Below the pieces are notes generated by a model, which was not told the DNA's origin, made no database searches, and worked only from the letters and a program-made list of their open reading frames with translations. A program made the position numbers and the translations under genes. Positions 27,172 to 36,599 of a stretch of DNA of 64,000 nt are shown here, in pieces. Every line of letters begins with the position of its first letter. Position 1 is the stretch's first letter. Source of the stretch: an uncultured Methanoregula sp. (GTDB taxonomy: Archaea > Halobacteriota > Methanomicrobia > Methanomicrobiales > Methanospirillaceae); assembly GCF_963678795.1 (NCBI RefSeq), contig NZ_OY787452.1, positions 868,001 to 932,000 on the forward strand, written 5' to 3'.

Positions 27172-30100
27172 TTATTCGAGTTTGATATACGATCGTTTTC
27201 CTCCATCACTTTTGGCATGAAGAGAATAATCAGAAGCTTCTTTTTCACCGTATGATTCCGCCCAGACGGTTATCCGGTAGGTCTCGCCGGATTTCATGGA
27301 TAATGAACTGGTATCTATCGTCGCCGAATCCGAAGTCGTTCCTGCAGTTTTGTCGGGGACCTGTTTTGGAATAACCGGCCATGCAGTATGCTGCGTTCCC
27401 GTGCAGGCAACAGGATACGTGCCAGTCTCTGAACAATACAGCAGCTTCTCGTGCACGATGTTGCTCCCTTCGTATACGGTATCCCAGGATACCGTCCAGA
27501 GATTCGGATCCGAAGTGCTGCCCGTGATCTTCACATTTTTTACCAGAAGTGAGACCGTTGGCATAAACGGGTTATCCACCTTGCTGTCATGAGTGGTCCA
27601 GGTTTTAGACGGCACGGTTACGGTCTGGCTCTTCCCGGTAACAGCATCTATGAAGGTGACAGGGCTGTTGTCGCCAAAAATTCCAATCTGGCCGGCCTTT
27701 TTCAGCTTGAACTGGATGTTTGTCATCCATACGTCGTTGAGAATAATTTTGCCGACATCGAATTCCAGTCTTTTTGAAGTCAGCCCCGGGAGCGTGGTCG
27801 GGTTCGTCCAGTTGCCGGTATCGTCCCGGACCTTTGTGTAATACTCATTCTTCGCGGGAGTGACCGGAACTTCGGTGTATTTGGTTATATAGGTCGAGGA
27901 CGATGTTCCTCCCGCGGTAGTATATACGTATTCGAGGTACTCACCCGCCGCGTCACCCGTGATCGGGTTGCCATCCACGGTGATTTTCCCGAAGTCTGTG
28001 ATGAGTTTGGTCTGACCACCGGCCTGCTCGTTCAGCGCCCCGGCAATATCGGTATAAATGGTCTCAAGCTGTGAGGGCGCGTCTGCCGAATAGTATTTTC
28101 CCCCGGTATCCGTCGCATACCCGGTCAGTTTTTCACTGTCTATATCCGATCCAAGGCCAATGGTGAAGATTTTTATGTGGTTATTTTTTGCATAGGTGAT
28201 TACACTGGTTGTTCCGACACTGTTCCCGAGACTCACGCTGCCGTAACCACCTTCAGGATTCTGGCCGGTTGAATACACACCATCCGTCAGCAGGATGATG
28301 GCCCGGATAGGTCTTTCTGCTGAATAGGCGGGGAACATATTCACTGCATCGTATAATCCTTCCCGCATGGGTGTTCCACCTGCAGGTACAATGCCGTTGA
28401 GAGCTTCCTGAACTACCGTCTGGGTATGGAAATCCAGAGCAAGATCCTGGTGGGTATGAACACCATCGCCATAATCCTGGGGATTCCCGTTATTGTAATG
28501 GGCGTTCAGGTATTGCTGATGTGCTGATGCGGGATCATATTTGGTACCCCCCGGGCCAGTACAACTGCTGCCGCACTCTTTGAGAGAATCATCAGCAACC
28601 CAGTACCAGCCGGTATCCCTGTTCCTCAAATCCGAGTAATACACATTATCCCAATTCCAGGATTTTCCTGATAATGTCGGTGCCAATGCAGCAAAACCGG
28701 TATATTGATCTACATTACCAAAGGATACAATCCCGATACGATCTTTCCCCTGCGTCAGTTTTCCCGAAAATTTCACAGCCGCATCCTTGGCAGTAACCAT
28801 CCTGTCGGGAGAATCATACAGCATACTCCCTGACCGGTCATTACAGAGCACGACATCGATCGGTTTTGGCTGGAGTGCTGCCCCGGTTCCCCGTATCCAG
28901 ACCTTGACATTGATAGTATCCCCGACTTTTGCATCGGTCTTATCGATCTCAGATTCCACGGTCAGGAACGGGTAGTTCTTCCAGACAAAGGTGATCTCGC
29001 GGTTCTTGATTTCCCCGGTTTTCTTATTGGTCCATCCGGCCTTCACCGTACAGGACCCTGTTGCCGCTTCATTGTACCCGCTCTCGCCTTTCTTTGCAAA
29101 TGTTCCCGGCACGAACTGGACGGTCGCATACCCGGTGTCCACGGTACTTGCAGACAGGGGGGTCAGCGATGACTGGGCAGTTTCCGTGAAGGTCGGGTAG
29201 GTGTCAGCAGTTTTCTCAAACGTGACCGTCTCTCCCGTTACCGCATTACCGGAGGAATCCACCACCCGTGCCTTGACATCGACCGCTTTTGCCCCGTCCA
29301 CATCCATGCTGACCATAGTCTGGGGACTGGCCATCAGGATCATATCCACCGGGTCCATAGGGGTATATTCCACGGTCTGGATGCAGGATCCGGTATTGAG
29401 AGGATTGGTGCAGAGAATCGCGGCGTTCAATGCGGTTGTCGTACCGGTTACAACAGGTTTTGCCGTGATGGTGTAGACACCGGCAAGATCCTTTGGACCA
29501 TAGGGCGTGGAGGCCATGCCATCGGCATTGGTGCTCAGGTGAACCTCCTCTCCTGCCTTGGACGACGTTACATAGAGATCCACATTCTCCATGGGGTTGT
29601 GGTACTTATCCTGGACCGTCCAGTAGAAGGTAAACCGGTGATCGGGATCCTTCCCGTCCGCAGGATAGGAAGGTATGGACGGGAGTACCTGGACAAGGTA
29701 CCACGGATTGCTGTCCGCTATTCCATTGATAAGGATCGGTTCACCCAGATAGGATCCAATCGGATAGACCTGGATGGTGTTTGTACCTGCCGTGGTAGAG
29801 ACCCGGAGATTTATGGATACAATTCCTCCGGCATCGGTGGGTACGGACAAATCCTGGACATACTCAGTTCCTTTCAGGAAGCCGGATCCGCCATCTCCTG
29901 ACATATGAAGAAGGATATTGTGGGTTTCCGCCGGGTTTTTATTGTCAACCGGGTTGTTCGAAATATCCGTGAGCGCTATCGAGAGGGAGGTGACCGAACC
30001 AACGGGCACATCGTGCTGGTAAACGAAAGCCGCGTTCCAGGGAATATCATGATCAATCCGCTGGATGCAGCTCAGGGGGAGTGTGGTTACAGTACCGTCA

Positions 30101-30444
30101 GTGTAGGTTATAACGGCGTTAATCGTTGCCGTCCCGCTCCGGGTCGTGGTCCGTAGTACGGTCCGGGCAATACCATCCGAACCGGTTACCACATCCGGGG
30201 TCGAGAGCGTTCCCAGACCCTGCGAGCCTTCCGCAAGGGAGAAGACGACATTTGCCCCGGATACATCCGTGGCCGGTAAAGGGCCCTGCATGACATGAAC
30301 GGTGATGGTCGACTGATCATTACCATTTGCCACGAGCCAGCCGGGATTGCTGCTGGTCATGGTGGAGGGCGTCAGGTCTGCGGCGGCAGTGATACTCACG
30401 ATGAAAAAGAGGCCAAGCGAAATCAGAATTAAGCGGTGGATCAT
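27172..30444 (-). CDS. Large secreted surface protein with Ig-like (invasin/BIG1-type) domains and a vWA domain
   Basis: 1090 residues from the ATG at 30444. A signal peptide (MIHRLILISLGLFFIVSIT) is followed by about 500 residues of Ig-like repeats with phrases such as VANGNDQSTITVHV and GSDGIARTVLRTT. A vWA domain occupies about 525-800: MIDAS DxSxS as DRSGS near residue 535, IRAIILLTDGVYSTG, and KYYSADAPSQLETIYTDIA. C-terminal beta-rich domains follow, with no transmembrane anchor, no cell-wall motif and no C-terminal sorting signal seen. A vWA MIDAS usually binds metal plus an acidic protein ligand, so an adhesin is likely. It is divergent from the pilin-like operon, which suggests a shared function. 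Confidence 0.82.
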   Translation of the reverse strand: MIHRLILISLGLFFIVSITAAADLTPSTMTSSNPGWLVANGNDQSTITVHVMQGPLPATDVSGANVVFSLAEGSQGLGTLSTPDVVTGSDGIARTVLRTTTRSGTATINAVITYTDGTVTTLPLSCIQRIDHDIPWNAAFVYQHDVPVGSVTSLSIALTDISNNPVDNKNPAETHNILLHMSGDGGSGFLKGTEYVQDLSVPTDAGGIVSINLRVSTTAGTNTIQVYPIGSYLGEPILINGIADSNPWYLVQVLPSIPSYPADGKDPDHRFTFYWTVQDKYHNPMENVDLYVTSSKAGEEVHLSTNADGMASTPYGPKDLAGVYTITAKPVVTGTTTALNAAILCTNPLNTGSCIQTVEYTPMDPVDMILMASPQTMVSMDVDGAKAVDVKARVVDSSGNAVTGETVTFEKTADTYPTFTETAQSSLTPLSASTVDTGYATVQFVPGTFAKKGESGYNEAATGSCTVKAGWTNKKTGEIKNREITFVWKNYPFLTVESEIDKTDAKVGDTINVKVWIRGTGAALQPKPIDVVLCNDRSGSMLYDSPDRMVTAKDAAVKFSGKLTQGKDRIGIVSFGNVDQYTGFAALAPTLSGKSWNWDNVYYSDLRNRDTGWYWVADDSLKECGSSCTGPGGTKYDPASAHQQYLNAHYNNGNPQDYGDGVHTHQDLALDFHTQTVVQEALNGIVPAGGTPMREGLYDAVNMFPAYSAERPIRAIILLTDGVYSTGQNPEGGYGSVSLGNSVGTTSVITYAKNNHIKIFTIGLGSDIDSEKLTGYATDTGGKYYSADAPSQLETIYTDIAGALNEQAGGQTKLITDFGKITVDGNPITGDAAGEYLEYVYTTAGGTSSSTYITKYTEVPVTPAKNEYYTKVRDDTGNWTNPTTLPGLTSKRLEFDVGKIILNDVWMTNIQFKLKKAGQIGIFGDNSPVTFIDAVTGKSQTVTVPSKTWTTHDSKVDNPFMPTVSLLVKNVKITGSTSDPNLWTVSWDTVYEGSNIVHEKLLYCSETGTYPVACTGTQHTAWPVIPKQVPDKTAGTTSDSATIDTSSLSMKSGETYRITVWAESYGEKEASDYSLHAKSDGGKRSYIKLE

Positions 30445-30482
30445 CAACCCGATCCCTTCTGAGTGATTGATAGTATGTAACA

Positions 30483-30492
30483 ATATTTATAG
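30483..30492 (-). promoter_or_regulatory. TATA box of the vWA surface protein gene
   Basis: CTATAAATAT on the minus strand, about 40 bases before the ATG at 30444, with AGAAGGGATC as SD-like site in the leader. Confidence 0.5.
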
Positions 30493-30613
30493 TTTTTTAT
30501 TTTTAAAAAGGTCTGATTTTTTGTTGGATTGTTAAAATAAAGGTTAGATATCGCTAAATTCTCATTTTCACAAGGGTCAAATGCCCATTCGGGATCATGA
30601 GAGGAAGCATCAA

Positions 30614-30622
30614 CATAAATAG
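30614..30622 (+). promoter_or_regulatory. TATA box of the lipoprotein/pilin-like operon
   Basis: CATAAATAG, about 38 bases before the ATG at 30655; GAGGA at 30644-30648 serves as SD. With the preceding entry this forms a compact divergent promoter region. Confidence 0.45.
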
Positions 30623-30654
30623 TCCAACTCTCTAAAAAAACATGAGGAAAATTT

Positions 30655-31281
30655 ATGCACAAACCGGGTGGTACGCATCTAACCATTTTTTTTACCATTG
30701 CACTCGTACTGGCCGGCTGTTTCATCATGGGCTGCAGTTCCACACCCCCTGCCATGCAGCCCAATAAAACCCCTGCAGGAACCGATTTCGGGTTCCGGCC
30801 AGTCACCGCCCTTCCCGATGATCAACAGGCACTCAGTTTTAAAGAGAGCACGGCAGATCTTGCCGGCCTTTACCTTGACGCAGGAAGCCGTTCCGCGCCA
30901 AATACTTCACCGGGAAACCAGATCCTGTACATCCGCGGCAATAATCTCAATGCGAACGGAGATGCAAGAAGCTGGACATTTGTTGTGCGCCACAACAACA
31001 GGACTTCTCTTGTCACCTATGACCTGCAGGGGAGAAAAATTTCCGAGTGGATGGGGAATTTCTCACGGAAGGAGATTCAGCTGGATTCGATCATCCCTCC
31101 GGATGAACTCTTCCTGAAGAACCGGCCGGCGATCATCGGGGACACAAAGGAAAATCTGACAGAGTCACGGGATCTCGTTCTCTCGATGGACAGCTACACC
31201 CTTACCGTTTCGGGCAGGGACGCAAAACGAATTCTGGTATTCGATGCAAAGACCGGGATCCCGCTGAGGTCAAATGGCTGA
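30655..31281 (+). CDS. Putative lipoprotein heading the pilin-like operon
   Basis: 208 residues. A hydrophobic N-terminus ends in a lipobox-like LAGC (Cys22), with a second candidate Cys27. The mature part is a soluble beta-rich domain containing LYIRGNNLNANGDARSWTFV and DAKTGIPLRS, reminiscent of small PepSY-like secreted domains but not identified. The stop overlaps the next start by eight bases. Confidence 0.65.
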   Translation: MHKPGGTHLTIFFTIALVLAGCFIMGCSSTPPAMQPNKTPAGTDFGFRPVTALPDDQQALSFKESTADLAGLYLDAGSRSAPNTSPGNQILYIRGNNLNANGDARSWTFVVRHNNRTSLVTYDLQGRKISEWMGNFSRKEIQLDSIIPPDELFLKNRPAIIGDTKENLTESRDLVLSMDSYTLTVSGRDAKRILVFDAKTGIPLRSNG

Positions 31282-32359
31282 TGATTCCGGGATGTTGTCG
31301 ATAGATTTCCTGGCAGGTTTCACCATCTTCATGGTCGCCTTCATCTGGGTTGCAACCATGGTGCCGGGCTTGTTTATCGGGCTGAAATCCAATGCGATCG
31401 ATTATGATGCAGTTGCCTACCGGACCGGCGTGATCCTTGTCGAGGATCCGGGCAACCCGGTTGGACCTCCGCAGGACAGTGTGCCGTGGGAATTCCTGGC
31501 AGACAGTAATAAAGTCGACATCAAAAGGTTCGGACTGGCCGTCTCAAAGGATACCCCGGGTATTCTCGATACCTACAAAGTACACCGCTTTTTCTGTGCA
31601 ACGGTCTTTTCCTATCCGGATGATTACCGGACGCGGGTAATATTCGGGGATTATCCCTACCAGTTCAACATTTCCCTGCGTACTGCCGAGGATGACAGGG
31701 TGATGTTCATCGGGGATACCGTTCCCGAGGGGTACGGGAATATCCGCAGGGATGTGAAGATAAAATATCCCAGTAATGCAACGATCGATACCCGGATGAT
31801 CCAGTCATTTGGATATCACAATGCTGAGAATGTCTCGTTCCATCAGTTCCTCATGCAGATCAATGGTACCAAACTCACCAGGGAAGAGATTACAGATCCG
31901 AAATATCAGATCAACCCGCAGAAGGATCAGATCATCATCAATATTACCGGTCTGGATACGCAGCCGGTCCGGCCGACAGGGCCGGGGGTGATCCTGGCAA
32001 ACGCGAACCTGACCAGCATCCGGTTTCACAAATCCTACGCAGGTGATTCAGAGCTCCAGGACCTTGCAGTAAACGATCTGGACACATACCTCTATGTGGA
32101 CGGGGTCCCGGTTGCAACCCATCCTTTTCCGGAACCCCGTCCTGATGTCAGGGAGAATATCTCGATGGTCTTCGGGCCGTCCTTTTTCCAGTATGCTGCA
32201 CCCACGGATACCATCACGGTCAGCCTGACGTTTGGCCTCGACTCCCCCCAGCAGTACCTGAATTCCACGCTGACCAGACCCTTTGACTACAATTACTATC
32301 CGGCAAACGTCACCCAGCCGGTTCTCCGGGATGCGGTCGTGGAGGTGGCGGTATGGTGA
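31274..32359 (+). CDS. Pilin-like membrane-anchored protein 1
   Basis: 361 residues. A short charged leader (MADDSGMLS) precedes one hydrophobic helix (IDFLAGFTIFMVAFIWVATM, 10-29), the layout of archaeal type IV pilin-like proteins, though no clear peptidase site is visible. The large extracellular part is beta-rich with putative N-glycosylation sites (NIS, NVS, NGT, NIT, NLT, NST). It overlaps both neighbours by seven to eight bases. The role in a pilus-like fibre or a secretion structure is inferred from layout and the neighbours. Confidence 0.65.
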   Translation: MADDSGMLSIDFLAGFTIFMVAFIWVATMVPGLFIGLKSNAIDYDAVAYRTGVILVEDPGNPVGPPQDSVPWEFLADSNKVDIKRFGLAVSKDTPGILDTYKVHRFFCATVFSYPDDYRTRVIFGDYPYQFNISLRTAEDDRVMFIGDTVPEGYGNIRRDVKIKYPSNATIDTRMIQSFGYHNAENVSFHQFLMQINGTKLTREEITDPKYQINPQKDQIIINITGLDTQPVRPTGPGVILANANLTSIRFHKSYAGDSELQDLAVNDLDTYLYVDGVPVATHPFPEPRPDVRENISMVFGPSFFQYAAPTDTITVSLTFGLDSPQQYLNSTLTRPFDYNYYPANVTQPVLRDAVVEVAVW

Positions 32360-32868
32360 ACGATGGAGGCCAGCTGTACACGATTGAGGGTGTTGCTGCA
32401 GGCCTGATCATGCTCCTGACTGCATTTATTGTCATCAACAGCACATCGGTGTATACCCCGGGGGATACCCACATCAGCGATATGCAGCTGGAAGTGGTAG
32501 GGAGCGATGCTCTTCTGATGATGAACACTGCGCCCAACAGTACTGTTGAGAGAAGTCCCCTCGAGACCATTGTTGAGAATGATGATTCCGATGCATTCAG
32601 GACTCAGTTTGAGAAACTCGTGAACGAAAGAACCATAATCAAGCCGGATTCCATCCATTACCAGGCAAAAGTTACGTATGACAATCCGGACACTCCCGGA
32701 CAGTACAACAGCACGCCTCTTGGGGGGAGTCGCGTCCTCACCGGGGGAGAGCATGCCGTCCACGTTTCCCGGTGGGTGATCGTGGAGAAACAATTTCCGG
32801 ACTGTCATGCCGCAGCTTGTCAGGGTAAACACGCAGCGCTCGTGGAGGTGTACCTGTGGCGGGACTGA
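32353..32868 (+). CDS. Pilin-like membrane-anchored protein 2
   Basis: 171 residues. Leader MVNDGGQLYT, then IEGVAAGLIMLLTAFIVINS (11-30) with a glutamate at the second position of the helix, where type IV pilins carry Glu5. The extracellular part includes CHAAACQGK near 155, two cysteines that may form a disulfide. It resembles the small pilin-like DUF families found in clusters in haloarchaea and methanogens. It overlaps the next gene by 13 bases. Confidence 0.62.
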   Translation: MVNDGGQLYTIEGVAAGLIMLLTAFIVINSTSVYTPGDTHISDMQLEVVGSDALLMMNTAPNSTVERSPLETIVENDDSDAFRTQFEKLVNERTIIKPDSIHYQAKVTYDNPDTPGQYNSTPLGGSRVLTGGEHAVHVSRWVIVEKQFPDCHAAACQGKHAALVEVYLWRD

Positions 32869-33227
32869 ACGACGAGGCCCAGTGGATCGTCCTCATGGGT
32901 TTTATTGTGAGCTTCAGCCTCTTCTTCCTTGCAATTATTGTCAACCAGTCCATCGTGGTGGGGCAGACAACGGCGGAAGCGGTCTCGGAGTTCCCGAAGT
33001 ATGATATCCGGGGTGTGCGGGATGTTATTATCCAGTCGGAGGTCATGGATGATGATGCCCCGTTCCATAACCGGACCAATGTCCAGAGAGAGATCCGTAA
33101 CCTTTCCCGGACCCGGCAGAATGCCATCGTGGACTTTACATCAGCACCGGCCGGGGGGTATTCCTATGCCATGATTCATTACAACAACGGGGTGATCGCG
33201 TACAATGAGACGTGGAAATTATCATAA
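32856..33227 (+). CDS. Pilin-like membrane-anchored protein 3
   Basis: 123 residues. Leader MAGLNDEAQW, helix IVLMGFIVSFSLFFLAIIVN (11-30), then a short domain with VRDVIIQSEVMDDDAPF and YAMIHYNNGVIAYNETWKLS. It is the smallest of the five anchored proteins and lies between two overlapping genes, so translation is probably coupled. Specific function unknown. Confidence 0.6.
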   Translation: MAGLNDEAQWIVLMGFIVSFSLFFLAIIVNQSIVVGQTTAEAVSEFPKYDIRGVRDVIIQSEVMDDDAPFHNRTNVQREIRNLSRTRQNAIVDFTSAPAGGYSYAMIHYNNGVIAYNETWKLS

Positions 33228-33660
33228 AGGAGACAGCGGAGTCACAGCCATGGTGGAGTACATCCTGATATCCGGTATCCTGATGTGCCTGTTCGTTGTG
33301 ATGCTTCTCCTCGTCAATGCAAATTTTATGGAGGGGCCGGCAAATACCATTGCATATTCGGCGTTTACCGACGTAGGTAATGGCGTCTCCACCCGGATCG
33401 TGGACACGTACGCTATTGCGCCGGCCATCGGGAATATCTCCTCGCACTTCGATATTCCGGATGATATTGCAGGACAGGATTATTTTGTCGAGATAGGTAA
33501 CACTGCAACTGACGATCCGACTGCCCAGACCGTGACCGTGTGGAGAAACACGGTGAGTTCAACCGTGGGAATTGCCGGTATCGGGTCAACACTGAGGGCT
33601 GCCGGCAATACCACCGGTGCAGGGATGAACATGATAAGTTATGATTCGGAGGGGTTCTGA
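33205..33660 (+). CDS. Pilin-like membrane-anchored protein 4
   Basis: 151 residues. Leader MRRGNYHKGDSGVTA, then MVEYILISGILMCLFVVMLL. The GDSG-x-x-A-MVEY start resembles an archaeal prepilin cleavage region with a Glu early in the helix. The mature part has GPANTIAYSAFTDVGNGVS and is rich in Ala, Gly and Thr. It overlaps the previous gene by 23 bases and ends one base before the next ATG. Confidence 0.62.
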   Translation: MRRGNYHKGDSGVTAMVEYILISGILMCLFVVMLLLVNANFMEGPANTIAYSAFTDVGNGVSTRIVDTYAIAPAIGNISSHFDIPDDIAGQDYFVEIGNTATDDPTAQTVTVWRNTVSSTVGIAGIGSTLRAAGNTTGAGMNMISYDSEGF

Positions 33661-33661
33661 A

Positions 33662-34477
33662 ATGGCGGCGGGGGTTGACCGGGAGTCAAAGGAGACGGGT
33701 GTATCGGAATCAATCGGATTTCTGCTCATCTTCACGATAGTAATCGTGGGCATCGGACTCGTGACCCTGTACGGGTACCCGATGCTTCTCGCACAGCAGG
33801 TGAATGCTGATGAGAAGATCATGGAAAAGAACATGATCGTACTGCAGAACGACCTCAAAGGAATCACCTATAAGACCGTGCCATACAAGGAGACCTCTCT
33901 TAAAATCGGTGGCGGAACGCTGACGGTCTACAACGCAAGTTCCACACCTGCAACCTCAACCATCAGGATCTATGATTCTTCCCGCACCTATGTTGATTCG
34001 TTCCAGGGTGGAGACCTGCGATATACTTCCGACAGCAGCGGGTCAGATATCTCACTCCAGAACGGGGCCGTGGTGAAGCGGCCCAAAACAGCGCCGGGAT
34101 CCTTTATGCTCGCGGAACCGCGCTGGTTTTACGACGGCCAGACCAACACCATGGTAATAAACCTCATCTCCATCAACAGTACGGGAGTGCTGGCAAAAGA
34201 CGGCATCGGGACGGTCCAGATGGCCATGGGGGAGACCGGTTACCAGTATACTGAGGGTATCAATACCGATATTTATCTGGATTATACCCCCGATCCGACA
34301 CCCGTTGCGGGGCAGGACTACCGGACCGCGTGGGACAACTACTTTGTAAACACCCTCAAAATGGAGCGAACCAGCGGACCCGATGCCGCGACCATTACCT
34401 ACAAGCTGCCAACCGTGACCACTTCCCCGGCAAAACTCGTGATAAAAACGTACGATGTAGTGATCAGATCACTTTAA
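33662..34477 (+). CDS. Pilin-like membrane-anchored protein 5 (DUF7289-like)
   Basis: 271 residues. Leader with RESKETGVSES, helix IGFLLIFTIVIVGIGLVTLY (about 18-37), then a long beta-rich domain of the type annotated in haloarchaea as DUF7289 (VYNASSTPATSTIRIYDSS; FMLAEPRWFYDGQTNTMVIN). SES-IGF is a plausible prepilin-like junction. It is the last gene of the six-gene operon. No ATPase or TadC-like platform gene is nearby, so assembly, if any, uses machinery encoded elsewhere. Confidence 0.65.
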   Translation: MAAGVDRESKETGVSESIGFLLIFTIVIVGIGLVTLYGYPMLLAQQVNADEKIMEKNMIVLQNDLKGITYKTVPYKETSLKIGGGTLTVYNASSTPATSTIRIYDSSRTYVDSFQGGDLRYTSDSSGSDISLQNGAVVKRPKTAPGSFMLAEPRWFYDGQTNTMVINLISINSTGVLAKDGIGTVQMAMGETGYQYTEGINTDIYLDYTPDPTPVAGQDYRTAWDNYFVNTLKMERTSGPDAATITYKLPTVTTSPAKLVIKTYDVVIRSL

Positions 34478-34518
34478 AAACATGTTTCCAGATTTTAAAA
34501 AAAAGACATGAGGAGATA

Positions 34519-34845
34519 TCAAAGATATTTATTGCGCCGGAGCCATTCGACCTGCGGACCCGTGTACCGGTAAATAATATCGCATTTCTCGTCCTGGAAA
34601 TTCCACGGGATGACAATGAGGATGTCACCTTCGCGGATCCAAACCTTCTTCTTGATCTTTCCCTTGATCCTTCCCATCCTCGTCACACCATCGAAACCGC
34701 GGACGCGGATATGGTTTGCACCCATCATCAGCTCGGCAAAGCCGAACATTTCGCGGTTGCGCTTCTGGGGCAGTTTGACCCGTACGATCTCATCGCCCGG
34801 GGGAGTTCCCGGTTTCTTATCTGTCAGTCCAACCTCTCCTGGCAC
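34519..34845 (-). CDS. Translation initiation factor aIF1A
   Basis: 108 residues with an S1-like OB fold: RVKLPQKRNREMFGFAELMM, ANHIRVRGFDGVTRMGRIKGK, VWIREGDILIVIPWNFQDEK and a C-terminal YRYTGPQVEWLR helix. This is the archaeal eIF1A, which binds the small ribosomal subunit A site during start-codon selection. Length is normal. It converges with the pilin-like operon. Confidence 0.95.
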   Translation of the reverse strand: MPGEVGLTDKKPGTPPGDEIVRVKLPQKRNREMFGFAELMMGANHIRVRGFDGVTRMGRIKGKIKKKVWIREGDILIVIPWNFQDEKCDIIYRYTGPQVEWLRRNKYL

Positions 34846-35002
34846 GTTTTTTCGTTCTTACGTGCTTAATTGTTGGTGTCAGGGAAAATATATTTATTTC
34901 CTGAACCGGATGGAGAAACGGATCCCGGCACAATGGAAGAACCGGGAACATTACCGGGGTTATTGATCCGCCGGCTGTAGGTCACAGCAGAGTACCCGGG
35001 CA

Positions 35003-35623
35003 CTATGACAGAAGGATTAAAGCAAGCATCCCGGCACCGATACAGATGATCATAATCCCGGAAACCTGGTTAATCCGTTTCAGGTTGTCAGCACTTAACC
35101 GTGAACGGAGCGAACCGACAGAGCCGCAGAGTATGATCCACCAGAGAACCGAACCGCAGAAGACCCCGGCAACGAATTCCGCTGCCAGGATATGCGATGC
35201 TCCCTGGAACACCACCCCGAACGCCGGGAGAATTGCCAAAAAAAAGAGGATCGTTAAGGGGTTGGCAATGCTAATGGCGACAGTAGTCAGGTAATCCTTA
35301 AGATAGGATTCCTGCTCCGGCCGGAGCTTTGCCTCAGGCGGGCGGGTGAGAAATACCTTTGCCCCGACCAGGAAAAGAACTATACAGGCGATAAACCGGA
35401 ACAGCAACTGGTGGGTTATGATCATTCCCGACACTATGGTCAGGCCCAGGAAGACAACCGCTGCATACAGGGAATCGGCCGTGGCGACACCGATCCCCGA
35501 TATGATCCCATGAAGTCTCCCGCCGGCAACTGCCCGCTGGATACACAAAAGCGAGATCGGACCTACCGGTACAGCAAGAGTGAGGCCGATGATGATTCCC
35601 TGGGTAAACAGGCTTGCATCCAT
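35003..35623 (-). CDS. LysE-family amino acid exporter
   Basis: 206 residues from the ATG at 35623; the 26 residues available upstream are polar and not conserved. Six membrane helices. The family motif G-x-x-x-x-x-x-PGP is seen as GLTLAVPVGPISLLCI, and ADSLYAAVVFLG and ANPLTILFFLAI are typical of LysE/RhtB proteins. The substrate (amino acid or analogue) cannot be named. No neighbour supports a pathway. Confidence 0.85.
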   Translation of the reverse strand: MDASLFTQGIIIGLTLAVPVGPISLLCIQRAVAGGRLHGIISGIGVATADSLYAAVVFLGLTIVSGMIITHQLLFRFIACIVLFLVGAKVFLTRPPEAKLRPEQESYLKDYLTTVAISIANPLTILFFLAILPAFGVVFQGASHILAAEFVAGVFCGSVLWWIILCGSVGSLRSRLSADNLKRINQVSGIMIICIGAGMLALILLS

Positions 35624-35857
35624 AGAATGGTACAGGGAACGGGGAATTGATCTCAGGCATACGGGAAAACACAACTTCCCGGGGCGGATATTCACGCCCA
35701 TATGTTGCCGTGCGGATCTCCCGTTACCGGATTCCTACCCATACATTCCGTTTTACCGATGTTGATAGTTTCGGTACGGGGAAGAGAACCGGGTCCTGAT
35801 CCCTGGAGAGATGCATCAACGGGACACGGGCCGGGGGATGATCCCACCGTTGTGAAA

Positions 35858-36403
35858 TCAGGGAAAGCAGGAAGGCTCAAGGCTCCACGATGAGGTAAGG
35901 TTTGTGATCGGCTCAAGGGGAGACTTCTGGTCCGCATAGGCAACATCGAGGGTTGCTCCTCCCTCTTTTAACGCGGCGTAATCCCGGTCAGAGTCAATCG
36001 TGACATAGTCCCGCATGGTGCCGGTAGTAGCCGGATCGAATATGAATGTCTGTGCCCCGGACCCGCCATGGGAGACGCCTACGCCGCCGTGGGAGAGCCC
36101 GTTCTTATCGGTGAGTTTGCTGTACCAGACCAGTCGGGCGGATTCGTTGCCGGTATTTGTCAGCCGGAGATAAATGTTGACGATGTGTTTGCCGGCATCC
36201 TTTGAATCAACTTCAATATGATCGATTGAGGAGGTCAGGGAGTAGTTGCCGCTTTTTATGATCGAGGGAGGTTTTATTGCGACCTGCTGCGGGGGTGGTG
36301 CCGGTGAAGCGGTTGGTGATACGGCGGGCGTGGACGACGTACCTGAACAGCCTGCAACCAGGATAATGCAGAATGCAATGGCAAACAATGCGATCTTTTC
36401 CAT
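35858..36403 (-). CDS. Secreted lipoprotein, DUF4352-like
   Basis: 181 residues. The signal peptide ends in the lipobox VAGC (Cys19), followed by a Thr/Pro/Ser-rich linker (about 20-48) and one beta-sandwich domain with IVNIYLRLTNTGNESARL, similar to the immunoglobulin-like DUF4352 domains of archaeal and Gram-positive lipoproteins. GAGGTG sits just before the ATG. A monocistronic surface protein of unknown role. Confidence 0.7.
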   Translation of the reverse strand: MEKIALFAIAFCIILVAGCSGTSSTPAVSPTASPAPPPQQVAIKPPSIIKSGNYSLTSSIDHIEVDSKDAGKHIVNIYLRLTNTGNESARLVWYSKLTDKNGLSHGGVGVSHGGSGAQTFIFDPATTGTMRDYVTIDSDRDYAALKEGGATLDVAYADQKSPLEPITNLTSSWSLEPSCFP

Positions 36404-36581
36404 CTTTTCACCTCAAAACATTCATGGGTTTCGTAATACCAGAATCTGCTTTTGGAAAATAAAAGAATTAGGGAAATGCCATTTCCTGTTGTGCGACGGC
36501 AGATCTCCCTGGCAATCGGAGGGTAGATGGGCATATCAAAACAGGGAATATCCTTCAGGAAAATAAAAAGGCCCTTTTGAG

Positions 36582-36599
36582 TGCGAGAAGCAGGAGTCG
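36582..36599. repeat. Attachment-site half: 18-bp copy of the tRNA-Leu 3' end
   Basis: Identical to 38955-38972, which covers the discriminator base, acceptor 3' strand, T-stem 3' strand and five T-loop bases of tRNA-Leu(CAA). Same orientation, so the two are direct repeats, as left by a tyrosine-recombinase integration. Confidence 0.75.

Noticed and set aside
30655..34477. Archaellum (flagellin) operon
   Set aside because: No flagellin-like N-terminus with conserved long helix and no flaF/G/H/I/J-type genes; exteriors differ strongly among the five proteins.
36582..36599. A second tRNA gene or tRNA pseudogene
   Set aside because: Only the 3' 18 bases are present, with no anticodon or 5' acceptor strand; an attachment-site copy explains it better.
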